Shown: one piece after another, positions 23,620-34,672 of the stretch
Position numbering within the stretch: the stretch's first letter is position 1
Layout of the letters: each line of letters starts with the position of its first letter
NCBI GenBank assembly: GCA_019828545.1
Contig: JACVRA010000301.1
Coordinates: 62,001-126,000, forward strand
DNA: 64,000 nt
DNA from: Paracamarosporium sp. OC-R06-R3
Lineage: Eukaryota; Ascomycota; Dothideomycetes; Pleosporales; Didymosphaeriaceae
Reading direction: 5' to 3'
Made by a program: the position numbers and the translations under genes
Notes under the pieces: generated by a model
The model's input: the letters and a program-made list of their open reading frames with translations, nothing else
What the model was told of the DNA's origin: nothing
Database searches by the model: none

Positions 23620-24929
23620 GTCTCTATCCTATCTTCTCTTCTCGTACACAGGCTTGAGCGTGCTGATATCTTTCTTCACAGGCGTGTTGTGGCTATCGAG
23701 GGCTCCCGTTTCGTCCCCAGACGTCAGCACGGATCCGCTCCCGATAGATGGGCTCACCCGCTTTGGCGGTGGCGCGTGCAGTCCGTGTATCCCGACTTCG
23801 GAACGCGCGTCCAGACGCAGATGGGGTATTATGATGGGGTATTATGATGGGGTAATGTAAAGACTGCAATGCGCTGGGAAATGCAGTACAAATGGGTGAA
23901 GATATCCAGGCGTGAGGGGGCGCGCGTGCAGAGTTTCCAGAAGGTGCGAGGTCGCTCCGTCGCGGTCCAGGCCGAGGTTATTCGTATAGCGCTGCCACGA
24001 AAAGCTGGGGCATCTGATAAGATAGCTGTTGCGACATCACAGCCCTTATTTCTCATCGTGATAATGCAAAAGACGATGTAGCGGGTATTTGCAGTGTCGT
24101 TAAGGTCGAATTGCCGCTGGTAGTTTGCTCACCGAAACATCCAACTGCGATACATCTTGCACGGAGGAGGAACAGCAGTTCTGTCAAACGGAGTCACTCT
24201 TGGGACGAGCCCAGGTAGCTTTGTTCTACTATTTTCTTACTGTCCGTGTTTGACGAACCTGGAAGAATCACTCGCTGCTGCAAACATAACAGATACGATG
24301 AGGCATACAGCTCCACGAACGAGGAGACAAAAAGCTTTCGATACTACTTTTAACGCGATATACATGTACTTCTGACTACATGACCAAAAAATATACACAT
24401 TTACGCTCTACTATAGCGCCAATAATACAATGAAATATATCCCGAGTAAGAAAAGAAAGATAAGGAAGAACTTTTGAGGTCCGTCGCCGAAAATAGGCCC
24501 AGCGATCCATCATCATTGTTGTTGCAAATACTTTTCTACCTGCTTTTGTCTCTGCTAAGCATCCTGAAATATTTTTTTCTGTGATGTTTCGATTGCGTTC
24601 TTTCCCCTCTGCGACGATATCTGGAGCGCAGGTGCGGTTGGTGCAAGTCTTGTAATGCCATTGGTTTGAGCGCGTTGGAGTCGATGCTGACCTTGTTCTG
24701 AAGTGCCACTTCGGCTGATCTCTCTTCTACTTATCCGTTACTACGAGCTTCTCATTTAGCTACCCGTGAGATGCGAGTTGAATCTGATTGCACGAACTCA
24801 TCAGTTGTTTGTCTCCTCAATCTACGGACGCTGCTGAGACAGATGTAATACTCACTATCTGACATTGGTTGATAAAGGACAGAGTTCGCTGGCTGATGTA
24901 TCTGGTATGATAACGTTTTGTATCTAAGC
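23620..24929. other. Intergenic, no gene seen
   Basis: Starts with the Lon leader; 23821-23855 has two adjacent copies of a GGGGTATTATGAT unit. The remainder holds only short frames and becomes AT rich after 24380. Confidence 0.4.
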
Positions 24930-27401
24930 CTATGGAGCCCACCAGAGGCAGGGTTCGCTGTTCTGCGTCATAGATGTTACTTCTGCAACTCCATCATATG
25001 CTAGACCGTTAAGCTCAAGAGCTTGCTGTGTTATCCCAACGTCCGTTTGGTCCGAGGGAAGTACATCAAATTTACTGGAGTGCTGGCTCGAAAGGTAATT
25101 CTCCGCCGAACAGCTGCTAGAGAGAGCATCTGGGAACTCCCAAATCTGAGGTGCGAGGTCCTCAGAACAATCGTCCATAAAGGCATCATGTTTCCGTTTT
25201 CGCGAAAAGTCATGTATGATTTTCGAAGGACAACAGTCAGGATGTTGTTCCAATAAATATGCCGAGTCTATAGGCATTGTAGCTCTGTGTGTACATTGCA
25301 CCCTTGCAGCATAACTGTCTGTAGGGCGGACAGTTGAGTGGGTGAAAGGTTTTTGGAAGCCATGTATCTCTGTGTGTTCATCGGAGGATGATCTGGAATG
25401 TGGGCTGCTGATCTGCGCTGCGTTGATCGGGAGGGTTTGCCAAGAGAATCCACTGGATGAGGAGCCCGAAGGAGCGTAAAAAATACCCATGATGCTTGGA
25501 ACAGGGTACTGTAGTGCCTTTTCGATCGAATAAGCTGTGTTAGTGTTTGTCTTAGATGTAGACGACCTGCCACTCGCAGCTTCATGTTTTGTATGGGTTT
25601 GGATCGCCCAGCTATGCAGGAATCTCACTTCGAAAATATCTTGACCAAGATATTGCTGACGTGTAGCTTCCATTAAGCCTTGCATGGGGATCAACCTCGC
25701 TGAAGATGCATATGGAATGGTAAAAGCTTTCCTTTCGTCAAGATACACCGTCTTAGCGTGCCGACTGGCCAGGCGCCACACCCGCTCCAGATATAGCTTC
25801 CTGGTCTCCAAACTATGCGGTTGGAATGATTTGTTAACGTTGGAAAAGCAGAACCATGGTCTCTGTAAGTTATTCAATCCAAAAAGAAGGGTGACCATAA
25901 GCTTCGTCTTGGCGCATTGATATTTTGCGAAGCCCACAAAGAATCGACGCCCGTTCGTTATCAGCAGGTTGTGTTTGCCACTCCATAGATATCCTGGTGA
26001 TACTTTCACGCGCTGGAGTTTACCTAAAATGGACTCCGGAACGCGTATGGCATGCTTGTGCATTTGACTGATGCAGTCTTGGAAACTACGGACATTATGT
26101 GCTAGATACACATCATCCTGACTGGAAACTAATTTTTCGTCTTTGTTTACCTCAGGTAGTTCCGTGGAATTGGTTCGGGCATAGATAGATGCGCTGAGTA
26201 GTCGAAGCTCCAGGCTCAGAATCTTCGAAGAGCCTTTGTCCGAGCAATACAGCGGCATTTTGAACGGTAGGAATGGATCCGAACCCAACAATGAGGTGGA
26301 AAGTTTCAAACCCCTGCTCGTGACGGTGAACTCGTCGTTGTAAACGGCGAGCTGCATTGGCTGTATTTCGGAAGCATATCGGAAATGACTTGGACAACAT
26401 GCAAACACCCCATGCAGACCCGAGGTTGGGCTCGGGTCGAGAAAAGGTGCATTTTCAAGGGTTTCTTCACTCAACTTAGCGGAGTCAAGATAGTTGTCAT
26501 GTATGCATGTGTTGTCCGTGTCATTAGAGAGCTTCCATGCAAACAAGGTCAAGTCATTGCTTTGCTTGATGATCTCTTCCTGAAGTCTGATGAACGCTCG
26601 TCTCCCTTCACCCCTCTTCAAATACATGTGCGGGATGTTGAAAATACCAATCAGACAATATGCCATATCCTCTTCCTGAGTCGTTCTCCGGTTTGACGCC
26701 CATGACATCTTCTGACAAGCCGGGATTGATTCTAACTTTCTTTTGATCGCCGTCCGGCTATTTAGCCTAAGGAGAGTAACATCTATATGTGTGATGTCGG
26801 CAATCGCCTTACTTCGATCCTGGAATGGGTATTGTGTCTGGCCATACAAACCGGGATTGTAGTCGTTCCTGCTGCCGCAACCGATCCAGTATTTATTATA
26901 GAACAGGACTCTCTCCGGAGCGATGAGCTCTTGAAGGGTCCAGCCTCTATTGAACCACTCAGAGGAGCCGGCATCATCGAACGTCTCTACATCTTCCAAG
27001 TAGGCGATGCAAACGTAGGACTTTTCATACCACTGATACATGGAATTGATTGCCTCAGTGTGTTCATCGTTGTTATCTTTGTCAATACAACAACTGTCAA
27101 TCCATATCCACTCGAGATCGCGGTTGTGCTCGTGTGCAAAAGTGCGGACAGCCTCGCAGGCTTTCTCAATCTTCGCGTGTCCTCGGGTGCAGCCAGACCG
27201 GTCTAGAAACTGTTTGTAAGATATCTCAAGCGCGTGGTTCCACCTGTGTGATAATATGGCGTAATCGGGTACCGACGTTTGGTCATAGAACTCTCTGAAC
27301 TCTTTGTCCCTGATATGGAGTAACCGAATCATTGCTAGTAAATTGGTTCCTAGGAATTCAAAAATGTGCGTGATAGATAGCGATGTCTTTGTGAGGGGCA
27401 T
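24930..27401 (-). CDS. HET-domain protein (heterokaryon incompatibility type)
   Basis: Single-exon frame of 823 aa; the conserved part starts at Met24 (27332, MIRLLHIRDKEF), which may be the true start. The HET domain covers about residues 24-290: YAILSHRW (47-54), WIWIDSCCIDK (98-108), AINSMYQWYEKSYVCIAYL, WFNRGWTLQELIAP (149-162) and a MSWASNRRTTQEEDMAYCL block. HET domains in Pezizomycotina trigger growth arrest or cell death after non-self fusion. The remaining 500 residues contain no repeat, NACHT or membrane motif I recognise and end in a Ser-rich tail (CSAENYLSSQHSSKF). It sits at the left edge of an accessory stretch with relics and the pseudokinase gene. No frameshift or stop, so apparently functional. 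Confidence 0.92.
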   Translation of the reverse strand: MPLTKTSLSITHIFEFLGTNLLAMIRLLHIRDKEFREFYDQTSVPDYAILSHRWNHALEISYKQFLDRSGCTRGHAKIEKACEAVRTFAHEHNRDLEWIWIDSCCIDKDNNDEHTEAINSMYQWYEKSYVCIAYLEDVETFDDAGSSEWFNRGWTLQELIAPERVLFYNKYWIGCGSRNDYNPGLYGQTQYPFQDRSKAIADITHIDVTLLRLNSRTAIKRKLESIPACQKMSWASNRRTTQEEDMAYCLIGIFNIPHMYLKRGEGRRAFIRLQEEIIKQSNDLTLFAWKLSNDTDNTCIHDNYLDSAKLSEETLENAPFLDPSPTSGLHGVFACCPSHFRYASEIQPMQLAVYNDEFTVTSRGLKLSTSLLGSDPFLPFKMPLYCSDKGSSKILSLELRLLSASIYARTNSTELPEVNKDEKLVSSQDDVYLAHNVRSFQDCISQMHKHAIRVPESILGKLQRVKVSPGYLWSGKHNLLITNGRRFFVGFAKYQCAKTKLMVTLLFGLNNLQRPWFCFSNVNKSFQPHSLETRKLYLERVWRLASRHAKTVYLDERKAFTIPYASSARLIPMQGLMEATRQQYLGQDIFEVRFLHSWAIQTHTKHEAASGRSSTSKTNTNTAYSIEKALQYPVPSIMGIFYAPSGSSSSGFSWQTLPINAAQISSPHSRSSSDEHTEIHGFQKPFTHSTVRPTDSYAARVQCTHRATMPIDSAYLLEQHPDCCPSKIIHDFSRKRKHDAFMDDCSEDLAPQIWEFPDALSSSCSAENYLSSQHSSKFDVLPSDQTDVGITQQALELNGLAYDGVAEVTSMTQNSEPCLWWAP

Positions 27402-28689
27402 GCGTATTAGTAGTGAGTCTTGAGTTGAATATATACACGTTCATGATAGCCTTGCGACCCCGCTATGCAGGCTATGCAGACTCTGCATGTCATGATTGGA
27501 CCTGTGCTCGGGTTGCTGCTCTTTTACCGGTCAATGTCAATTTAAAATTCCCGAATGTCTTTGGGAGATGCCAATAAGGTGACTTGATCCGTGTACCGGT
27601 GTAGAAAATACGGTCGTGCTACGTAGCTCTGTACGGTATGGGACTTGTTGAGTTGAAGGGCGAAACCCCGCCACGGGACAAGTAGCCAATGAGAATGTGG
27701 AGGTAAGCACGGTACCTTGTGAAAAAAGACGTTGAATCGAACGCATTCGGAGCTGGCGAATACTTACATGAAGCGTGCTAGCCTTCACCTTTTGCTCTTA
27801 CTCTTCGTTGACAATACCTCGGTGTGTCTTTTGAACATTGTTAAGGTGCTTTTGTAAAGTCCATCATGTATTTCGCGGTTAGACTGAGCTAGGGCAGCAT
27901 AATAGCTACTTTAAGTTCCTAGCTATCGAATCGAAACTTACAAAGTAACGATAGTGCTTATTCTAATCACGCTGAAATCCATAGTATGAATCTTCATACT
28001 GAGTGGGTGTTCGCCTAACCTGGCGTGGGACCCAGCAGTTCGGATCTAGGCTCCAGAGTGGAGCTACTCGTTTCTGAATGCTGCACCGTTACTAATCTAT
28101 AGGCTTTTGTGGCTCTGCTAATTTACAAGTTGTTGTTCGGCTAGGCTTGGGCCCAGCGGGTTGGCTTTAGGCTCCAAAGTGGAGCTGAGCACTAAAAACT
28201 TTATAGTTACTGATCTGTGGTTTTGTATGGCTCTGCTCGTTTACAGTCCCCTTTAGAGTCATTACAAATGTATGGCTTGATGAGGATAGCGAGGAATGAG
28301 GTCTCACCGATTGATGCAGAAGTCGACTATTTCAGGTAGGCTGCCTGAGGGCAGACCTTTCGCCAGCGTTCACGATTATAGTCTTAAGCTATAGTCAAGG
28401 TTACCTTGGTCAGCTCGATACGGGCATCAAGAGAAAGCTTCTATAATCTGTTATGGTAGACTCTATTGTTTCTGGAAAGGTTTCGAACGCAACACATATA
28501 TGGAATTCCAAGCTTTCCTCCAGGTGCACGGCGTTGTTGTGAGCCTCAACGTTGAGCCTATGGTTGTGCTGGGAAGCGAAGACGACTAGGGTGCGGAATC
28601 ATCCTCTACGGCTTAGTAGATACTCATGAGCACTGTTATTAGTCGAAGCTCTAAAAAGCCCAACAAAGCGCAAAACAGCTTAGCTATCA
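27402..28689. other. Gene-free stretch with repeats
   Basis: Upstream region of the HET gene, then two adjacent copies of the GGCTCC repeat at 28003-28250 (separate entry). The rest has no readable gene. Confidence 0.45.
28003..28250 (+). repeat. Dispersed repeat, copies 2 and 3 in direct tandem
   Basis: Two units of about 125 bp, 28003-28130 and 28131-28250. Shared blocks are TTCGSCTA..CTKGSG, CCCAGC.GTT, AGGCTCCAnAGTGGAGCT, GTTACT.ATCT and TTTTGTATGGCTCTGCT followed by TTTACA. The third copy is at 12796-12900. The central GCTCCA/TGGAGC inverted repeat is kept in all three. Confidence 0.65.
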
Positions 28690-29373
28690 AAGCCTTAGGT
28701 GATTTTCTTCCAATCATCATTCCTGAATCCCATCACAGGCGGGGGCATGCTCTTCACAAGCAACGGCAACGAGTAGAGGAAGGTGCGCAGTATTGTCTTG
28801 TCCGGTTTCAACTCGGCCTGTATTTCAGATCAGACCGAGAACATTGTTCAAGAGGCGGAGGCGTATGTCAACGTATTGGAGGAACATATTTGCGCCGGCG
28901 TCATTTTCGTTCTGGATGACGTATACCTGAAATGTACCATGAACATGAGTGTTATCTTGACGCTGTTAGTAAAAACTTCGAAAATTCAGTAAATATGCCT
29001 GACTTCTACTAGAAACAAGACGTTGGATGCCTTGAGGTCCACGTACCCCTCAACTGAAAGCTGTATTATCTACATACTACATCAAGTCCTTCATCACAAC
29101 CCTAAGTACCGGAAAGATGCAGATGCTTTTATTCTTGAGAGATTTCTTGGTTCAAGGAACTGCTTAGAACATACCCTTTCTCTACTAGACTTGAGGATTA
29201 GGGTTGCCATGATTGTGAGACGGTTTAACTTTTGGATGTCGTTTGAAGAGTGGGATCAGCTGAATGGCCGGTCGGGGTGGAAGATGTTCCAGGGTAGGAG
29301 ACAGTATCAAATCGGCGATGGAGGCGCGCACCCGGTAGATGGGATGCCGTTCCGCGTGTTCTTGCATATTTGA
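28690..29373 (+). pseudogene. Cytochrome P450 relic
   Basis: Only pieces of a P450 remain. 28780-28960 reads as the region after the C-helix (TENIVQEAEAYVNVLEEHIC, FVLDDV). After a large deletion, 29020-29373 reads as the C-terminal part: HHNPKYRKDADAFILERFL (PERF motif), then directly GSRNCLEHTLSLLDLRI (haem Cys loop, with the FxxG part lost) and RFNFWMSFEEWDQLNG, ending GGAHPVDGMPFRVFL. The I-helix and ExxR regions are missing and frame changes separate the blocks. No intact gene is possible. The family seems to be the ER-bound long-chain type in which GGAHP...MPCRV ends are common, not the intact P450 at 58880. Confidence 0.75.
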
Positions 29374-30453
29374 GAAGGAAGACAAATCGCGGGTGATCCA
29401 TGTGGTTTGTGTTCGGATCCATGGTAGAGGTCTATTGTTTTTGGGGACTAGACTCAGATTCGTGAAATTTGCGAGAGGAATTTTCGAGGCTTTCCGCCCA
29501 GAGGGTCATTACGGTAGTTTGCGTTTATGTGTTGACTGAATTGGGAGTCGTTCGGTTGGTAGTTCTGTAGTATCGAACCGAACATTTCTAAGCTTTTGGG
29601 TGCTTAGATCATATGTTTTGTAGATGTAGCTACGTCAGGGAGTTGCCCTTTCCCAGAATGGAGACATGCTCTTACTCTGTCCCTGGCACACACGAACAAG
29701 TGGCAGACAGCACGGCCCACAAAGACTAGTAGGTCTTTCTGAACATCAATAATAATATACTGAAGGCAGCCTAGAGACTTTATACTAAGTTTTCTTCTAC
29801 TTAAAAGACTCCTATAGAAGTCTATAGCCATGTGTAATTATTATGAAGTTAGAACTATTAATTAATGTTAGGAAACGCGCTTGGGCCTTATCTGCCACCA
29901 TTTCGTGTGCGCCAGAGCCTTTCCCAAGAGCAAGACCCCCATGATGTATTCCTGATCTCATCGAACCTGCTATACAAACCAAATGTTGGAAGCAACCTGG
30001 ATGCCAGAGTGCAATGAATTAGCTTCGATATGGCCCTATAGGTCCGCGTCGTGCAGGTCCATGCTGTATAGCCTGCTTCCAATCTGTCTGGCTTAAGTCA
30101 ACCCAGCATCTTGGTAATCTCGCTAGGGAAACATCATATTTGATATCGGCGCTGCAAGACATCGAAATAAATATAAAGTGTTCTGATAGACGTCTCGCTA
30201 TTTGTGTATATCTATGCTTTTTGTTGGCGCTAAGGCACGATTTGCACAGCCTTGTGTTACTGTTCCGCGAACCAATAGTACCGTCTTGTGCTGCATGCGA
30301 TAATCGTACAACGCCACTCCAGGCTGAAAAACCTTCATCTTTGAAAACATCAGCCTGCCCAAAACCATCACATATTAGTCTTCTCAAGCCTTCACGATCG
30401 CGCACAGCTTGAGTGTTCGTCGCTCTCAAATCGCAAGCAATCAAAACGTCCCG
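29374..30453. other. Gene-free stretch upstream of the pseudokinase gene
   Basis: Contains one copy of the repeat shared with 34243-34360, an AT-rich patch at 29740-29880 with RIP-like composition, and the leader of the gene at 30454. Confidence 0.45.
29560..29690 (+). repeat. Flanking repeat, left copy
   Basis: GCTACGTCAGGGAGTTGC and TTTCCCAGAATG are identical to the right copy at 34243-34360; other positions in the roughly 110-bp match differ mainly by C/T or G/A, with T in this copy where the right one has C (TAGATGTAG against CAGATGCAG). Same orientation. Confidence 0.65.
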
Positions 30454-33400
30454 ATGACCGAGTCAGAGGGCCCTGACGTCGGAGCTTCCTCTAGATCTGT
30501 AGATTCACGTGCGCGCAACGCAGTAGGCAAAGCACCAAGTGGAAGTTTTGGTAATGATACTTTGAGACGTCAGATTGAACAAGAACTTAAGCGGACGCGC
30601 TACAAGAGAGCGCACCGGCAGGTCAATTTCGTTTCGCTCGAGTACCTCTTCAATCTATTCAGATCTGGCACTCCTAGGACAATACTGCGGCTCAGTCTCG
30701 AGAATGACTTCCAAAACTTTTCCTCGTCCCATACGCTAACGGCTTTTTCGATTGAGGATTTGGAAATATTCGTATTAAAGTCTGCTGTTAGACTTTACAC
30801 GACTCTTCTCCTTATTGGTAGATCTGAAAAGATCATCAATATCTTCCAAGACGAGGAAGGTCCACTTGAAGGAAGCTTCACGGGAACGGCTCCCCGCGAT
30901 TGGCTTTACAATTCCCTGGAGTATCTCACCGAGTACCGGCATCTAAAAGACGTTGCGACAGAATTCTACCAGCAACAGTGGTGTATACCTCCGGTCCTCC
31001 ATCGTGACTCAACTCCCAGGTTCCCCAAGAATGAATTTCGCTTTCCATTTTTGACTGAACCTTTTCCCCTTTATGGAAGTGGGAGCCTTGGTCAAGTGTT
31101 TGGCATGGAGATCGCGAGCTCACACCTAGGGGATACAGAACAACCCATGCTAAAGGTAAGTAAAAGAACCGACTCGGCCTTTCCACCGAATCCTCGAGCT
31201 AACATCAACTTTGTAGAATCACCTCGTAGCTTACAGGACAATTATAATCAAGGACGATGTGAAGAGGTTGATGCGAGAAGTAGATATGATTCGTGAGCGA
31301 AGTCACGATCACCTCGTCAGGCTACATTCGAGCTTCATTGCTGGGCGTGAGAATCCACTGGAAGAGAATGAACAAGCGGAGTATCTGTATCTCATCCATG
31401 AGTATGCTGATACAAATCTGAAAGACTGGTTGACACAGGATCATACACCTCTAAATTTTGATAACGATATGGTGCGAGGTATAGCAATTATGGGCTGTAT
31501 TCGAGACCTTGTTACTGCGGTCACCTTTCTCCATAAGGAGATTGGTGGAACGATATGCTTTCATGATGACATCAGACCAGCAAACATTCTGCTCTGCGGG
31601 GGCCCACTTGCGTTATGGAAGCTCGATAACTTCGGTAACGATAGCACAACGCACTACCGTAATGGAAGCAACGTTGGTCCAAGCGGCCCTGGTAGCAGCG
31701 AGAGTTACGAGTACCAGTCTCTTGAAGGCTATCGATATCGAGGAAGATCAGAGGATGTTTATTCTTTGGGGTGCATTCTACTAGAGCTAGCTACCATCTG
31801 GGCGTATGGGTGGGAAGGGGCGAAGCTCAAAGAGTTCCGTAGTCTTAGAGGTAATAACACGCAACGGCTACATCACCATGAGAACACTCCAGAGTGGGAT
31901 TACTCGTATCACAACAATCCCAATGTTGTCAAATTATGGTCACATAATCTTCGAAATCAGAACACGAGTCACCATTTCAACCAGCTTTTGGATCTCATTG
32001 ATAGAATGATGAGACCGAAGGCGGAAAGACTCTTCATCTGGGAAGTAGAAATGGAAATTTACGAAATGATGGAGAACAGCTCACGCGAAGAGGTTGTAAG
32101 ACACTTCCGAGATGTTGTTCAGCCGTGCAGAGTTGTGGATCTGCACAGCACCCATAATCCACTGAGAAGAGCTATGGAAAGAGGCAAGGGGTGGCAAGTG
32201 CCAATTCTCAAGGAACACAATTGGTCAATTGCAGGTACACAAGGTACCTCCGATTTGGAATCAGTACTATCGATCGATGTACCCCCAAGCCTCACAACCG
32301 GGTCGACACAGTCAACCACAGTAGGCATTGCCAAAACTGCCGCCGAGCAATTTGCTGAGTTACTCACCGAAGACGACACAATGCAGCCTTTGTTCCGAGT
32401 TGTCATCGAAGGGCCAGGACCGGACAAGTTCAAACGGAATCTCTTCCGGCTGCTAAAGAGATATGCTGTTGATTTGAGGGCCGAAGCGACTGAACCAATT
32501 CAATTCAAAGCTGCGCAGTTGGTGAGCTCCCAAGCTAATCACATTGTATATCTCATTGCGAAGAGTGTGCAAACAGAAGAGGAGATGACTCTATTTGAGA
32601 TTGAGGTCTCGGGAGAGGACAAGGAATCGGATTTGGAGCGTTTTCTACAGCAGCAAATTCAGCAAACTCCGCAGTCCAAAATATCACGCCACGATTTAGA
32701 TGTCAGCAACAACGGTTTTCCACAATGGGATGTGAGGCTTGAAGAACAGGTAGAGCAGGACGAGGAGGCTGTTGATCTCGTGAGGGTGAAATTGAGCGGC
32801 CCCAAGGAGGATGAGATTGATGAGCCAGAAAGACCACACTTTGTCCATATAGAGGAAGTGAAAAAATTCATGATTGAATCAAAGGCATACAAACAGCTAA
32901 AAGACAGCTTTTTCTCTTTCGCTTCACCGCTTGAGAACGGTACTACGAGTGTATCGAGGATACCTTATCGGATCCACTGGACATGTGTATGTCATCTAAT
33001 CAAGGGCTGTGGTTTATATAAGACTGCTAACCTTCTATCCAGAGTTGTGGCTACATGCATTACGACGATTTCATGGAAATTATACCTGGATCCATCTTGG
33101 AACATGCCAAACTTCTACAGGAAAATGGTGTCCACTGCCAAATCGAAATGTCTCCAACCGACTTGAGTTTTTCCGGATTCAGGCATCTATACTTGTCGTT
33201 TCGCAATATAGTCGTCTATTTCTTCAAAGCAGCATCGATGGTTTTAGGTTATGCATCAGGACAAAGTTCCTCACGCCCCTCTGTAGCAACATCCGCAGGC
33301 TCTTCAGTCAGTGGAAGCTCACCTATCGCGAGCCAGAGTGGACAGCAACAGATCACACAACTGTTCAGCATCGCAGAAAATGCTGGGCCTCAGCTAAACA

Positions 33401-34152
33401 ATGCCCAAGCTTCCAATACGAATAGGGCTTCGTCTCACAAACAGACATCGTCAGATTCTCAAGACGACTACATGTTGCTGTGCTCTGATGAAAAAGGCTG
33501 GCTAGCTACTCGCGAGGACCTGTACGTGTCACGGATAAGGTCCGACAAAGAGCTATTCGAAGTATTCCAACGCCGGCTTAACCGGAGAAAACGCTGGGCT
33601 CGCCGTGTAGCCAGTCTGAAAACCATCCAACGCATCTCCTTCGTAAAGGTGAGTAATGCCCAAAATTGGGTTTGTAATATTAACAACAGAACCTAGTTCG
33701 CACTACGCCAAAATCACGAGGTCGATCAGTTTCAGTTCGACCACATACCCCCCAAGTCAGAAACTCACTACGATTTCCAAGAGCGCACTCCAGGCCACAT
33801 ACCCCCTATTGGCAACAGGTACCTCATGCATCGGTTTTCTGATACCAGTAACTGCCGGGACAGTACGTTTTGTCTGGACCAGATTCCAAAACGCATGCGT
33901 GGGCGACCACAATATGGTTCTCCGCCTGACCAGTTCACTGGCTGGGGACTTTACTTCCAGGAGACTCTTGATGTGAAACGGCTAGTATTTTGTGGTATAG
34001 TCGCGATTTTGGTCAGCCTATCATTTGGAATTGTGTGGGCGGCGTATAGGGAAAGTATTCAGGATGGGTTTACAGTTGCTTCGTATATTCTTACTCTTGA
34101 GGCAGTAATGGTTGGTACAGTCCAGGTAGGTGTAGAGTCAGACTGGTTCTGA
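30454..34152 (+). CDS. Large pseudokinase-like protein with C-terminal membrane segment
   Basis: Exons 30454-31155, 31217-32986, 33043-33648 and 33697-34152, all phase 0, 1177 aa. Residues 1-205 are helical with no known domain. A kinase fold starts at GSGSLGQVF (208-216). The strand-3 motif reads VAYR (Lys to Arg, 241), the catalytic loop HDDIRPAN keeps Asp352 and Asn357 but has Arg for Lys, DFG appears as NFG (372-374), and APE is lost; SEDVYSLGCILLEL keeps helix F. This predicts weak or no catalysis. Next comes a long acidic region, then WTCSCGYMHYDDF (822-834, spliced across an intron), a motif I recall from fungal membrane proteins of unknown role. The end has HIPPIGNRYLMH, a transmembrane helix (about 1122-1141) and a second hydrophobic stretch. 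Flanked by direct repeats. Signalling or allorecognition is inferred from setting only. Confidence 0.85.
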
Positions 34153-34242
34153 GCTGCAAAACAGGTGAATGCATAATACAAGGGCGTCCTGAATTGTCTT
34201 TGTTGGTCGTAACATTTGTTCACTTTCGCTTTCTCCTCGTTT

Positions 34243-34360
34243 AGACGTTGTACCGAACAGTTCCGAGCTTGTCGATGCTCGGATCACGTGTTTTGCAGAT
34301 GCAGCTACGTCAGGGAGTTGCGCTTTCCCAGAATGAAAACATGCTCTTACCTTGTGTCTA
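34243..34360 (+). repeat. Flanking repeat, right copy
   Basis: Partner of 29560-29690. It begins about 90 bases after the pseudokinase stop codon, so the pair brackets that gene in direct orientation. Confidence 0.65.
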
Positions 34361-34473
34361 TTCCACTCAAACGTACGAACCGTATGCTACTCGATTTAAG
34401 TCATGACATCTATCGTGAATTTCGCACATAATACTAGGATCCACTGAGTCTACACATGGGTCCCCAAGGAAAA

Positions 34474-34508
34474 TGTCACGGGACTATGGTCTCGGCAAGC
34501 ATTTATGG
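34474..34508 (+). repeat. Short dispersed repeat, matches 19418-19451
   Basis: TGTCACGGGACTATGGTCT plus a similar 16-base continuation, same orientation as the 19.4 kb copy. Confidence 0.55.
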
Positions 34509-34672
34509 CACTAATTTATACAGTAGATAGCCTCCATCGTCAATCAATTAACTAAACATACTCGTACATGTTCGTATCTTCATTAATCAATGAACCAAGC
34601 ATACACATACAAATTCGTATCTCGTTACAACAAGTATCCAGTCGAATGAACAACCCACTCCTTCCAACCCGT

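Larger units (their letters stand above)
34153..34672. other. Intergenic with two repeat copies
   Basis: Contains 34243-34360 (flanking repeat) and 34474-34508 (short dispersed repeat); then the 3' end of the minus-strand F-box-like gene. Confidence 0.5.

Noticed and set aside
33055..33696. A separate small gene downstream of the pseudokinase
   Set aside because: The GTATGT...CCAG intron joins it in frame to the upstream exon as WTC-SCGYMHYDDF, so it is part of the same gene.
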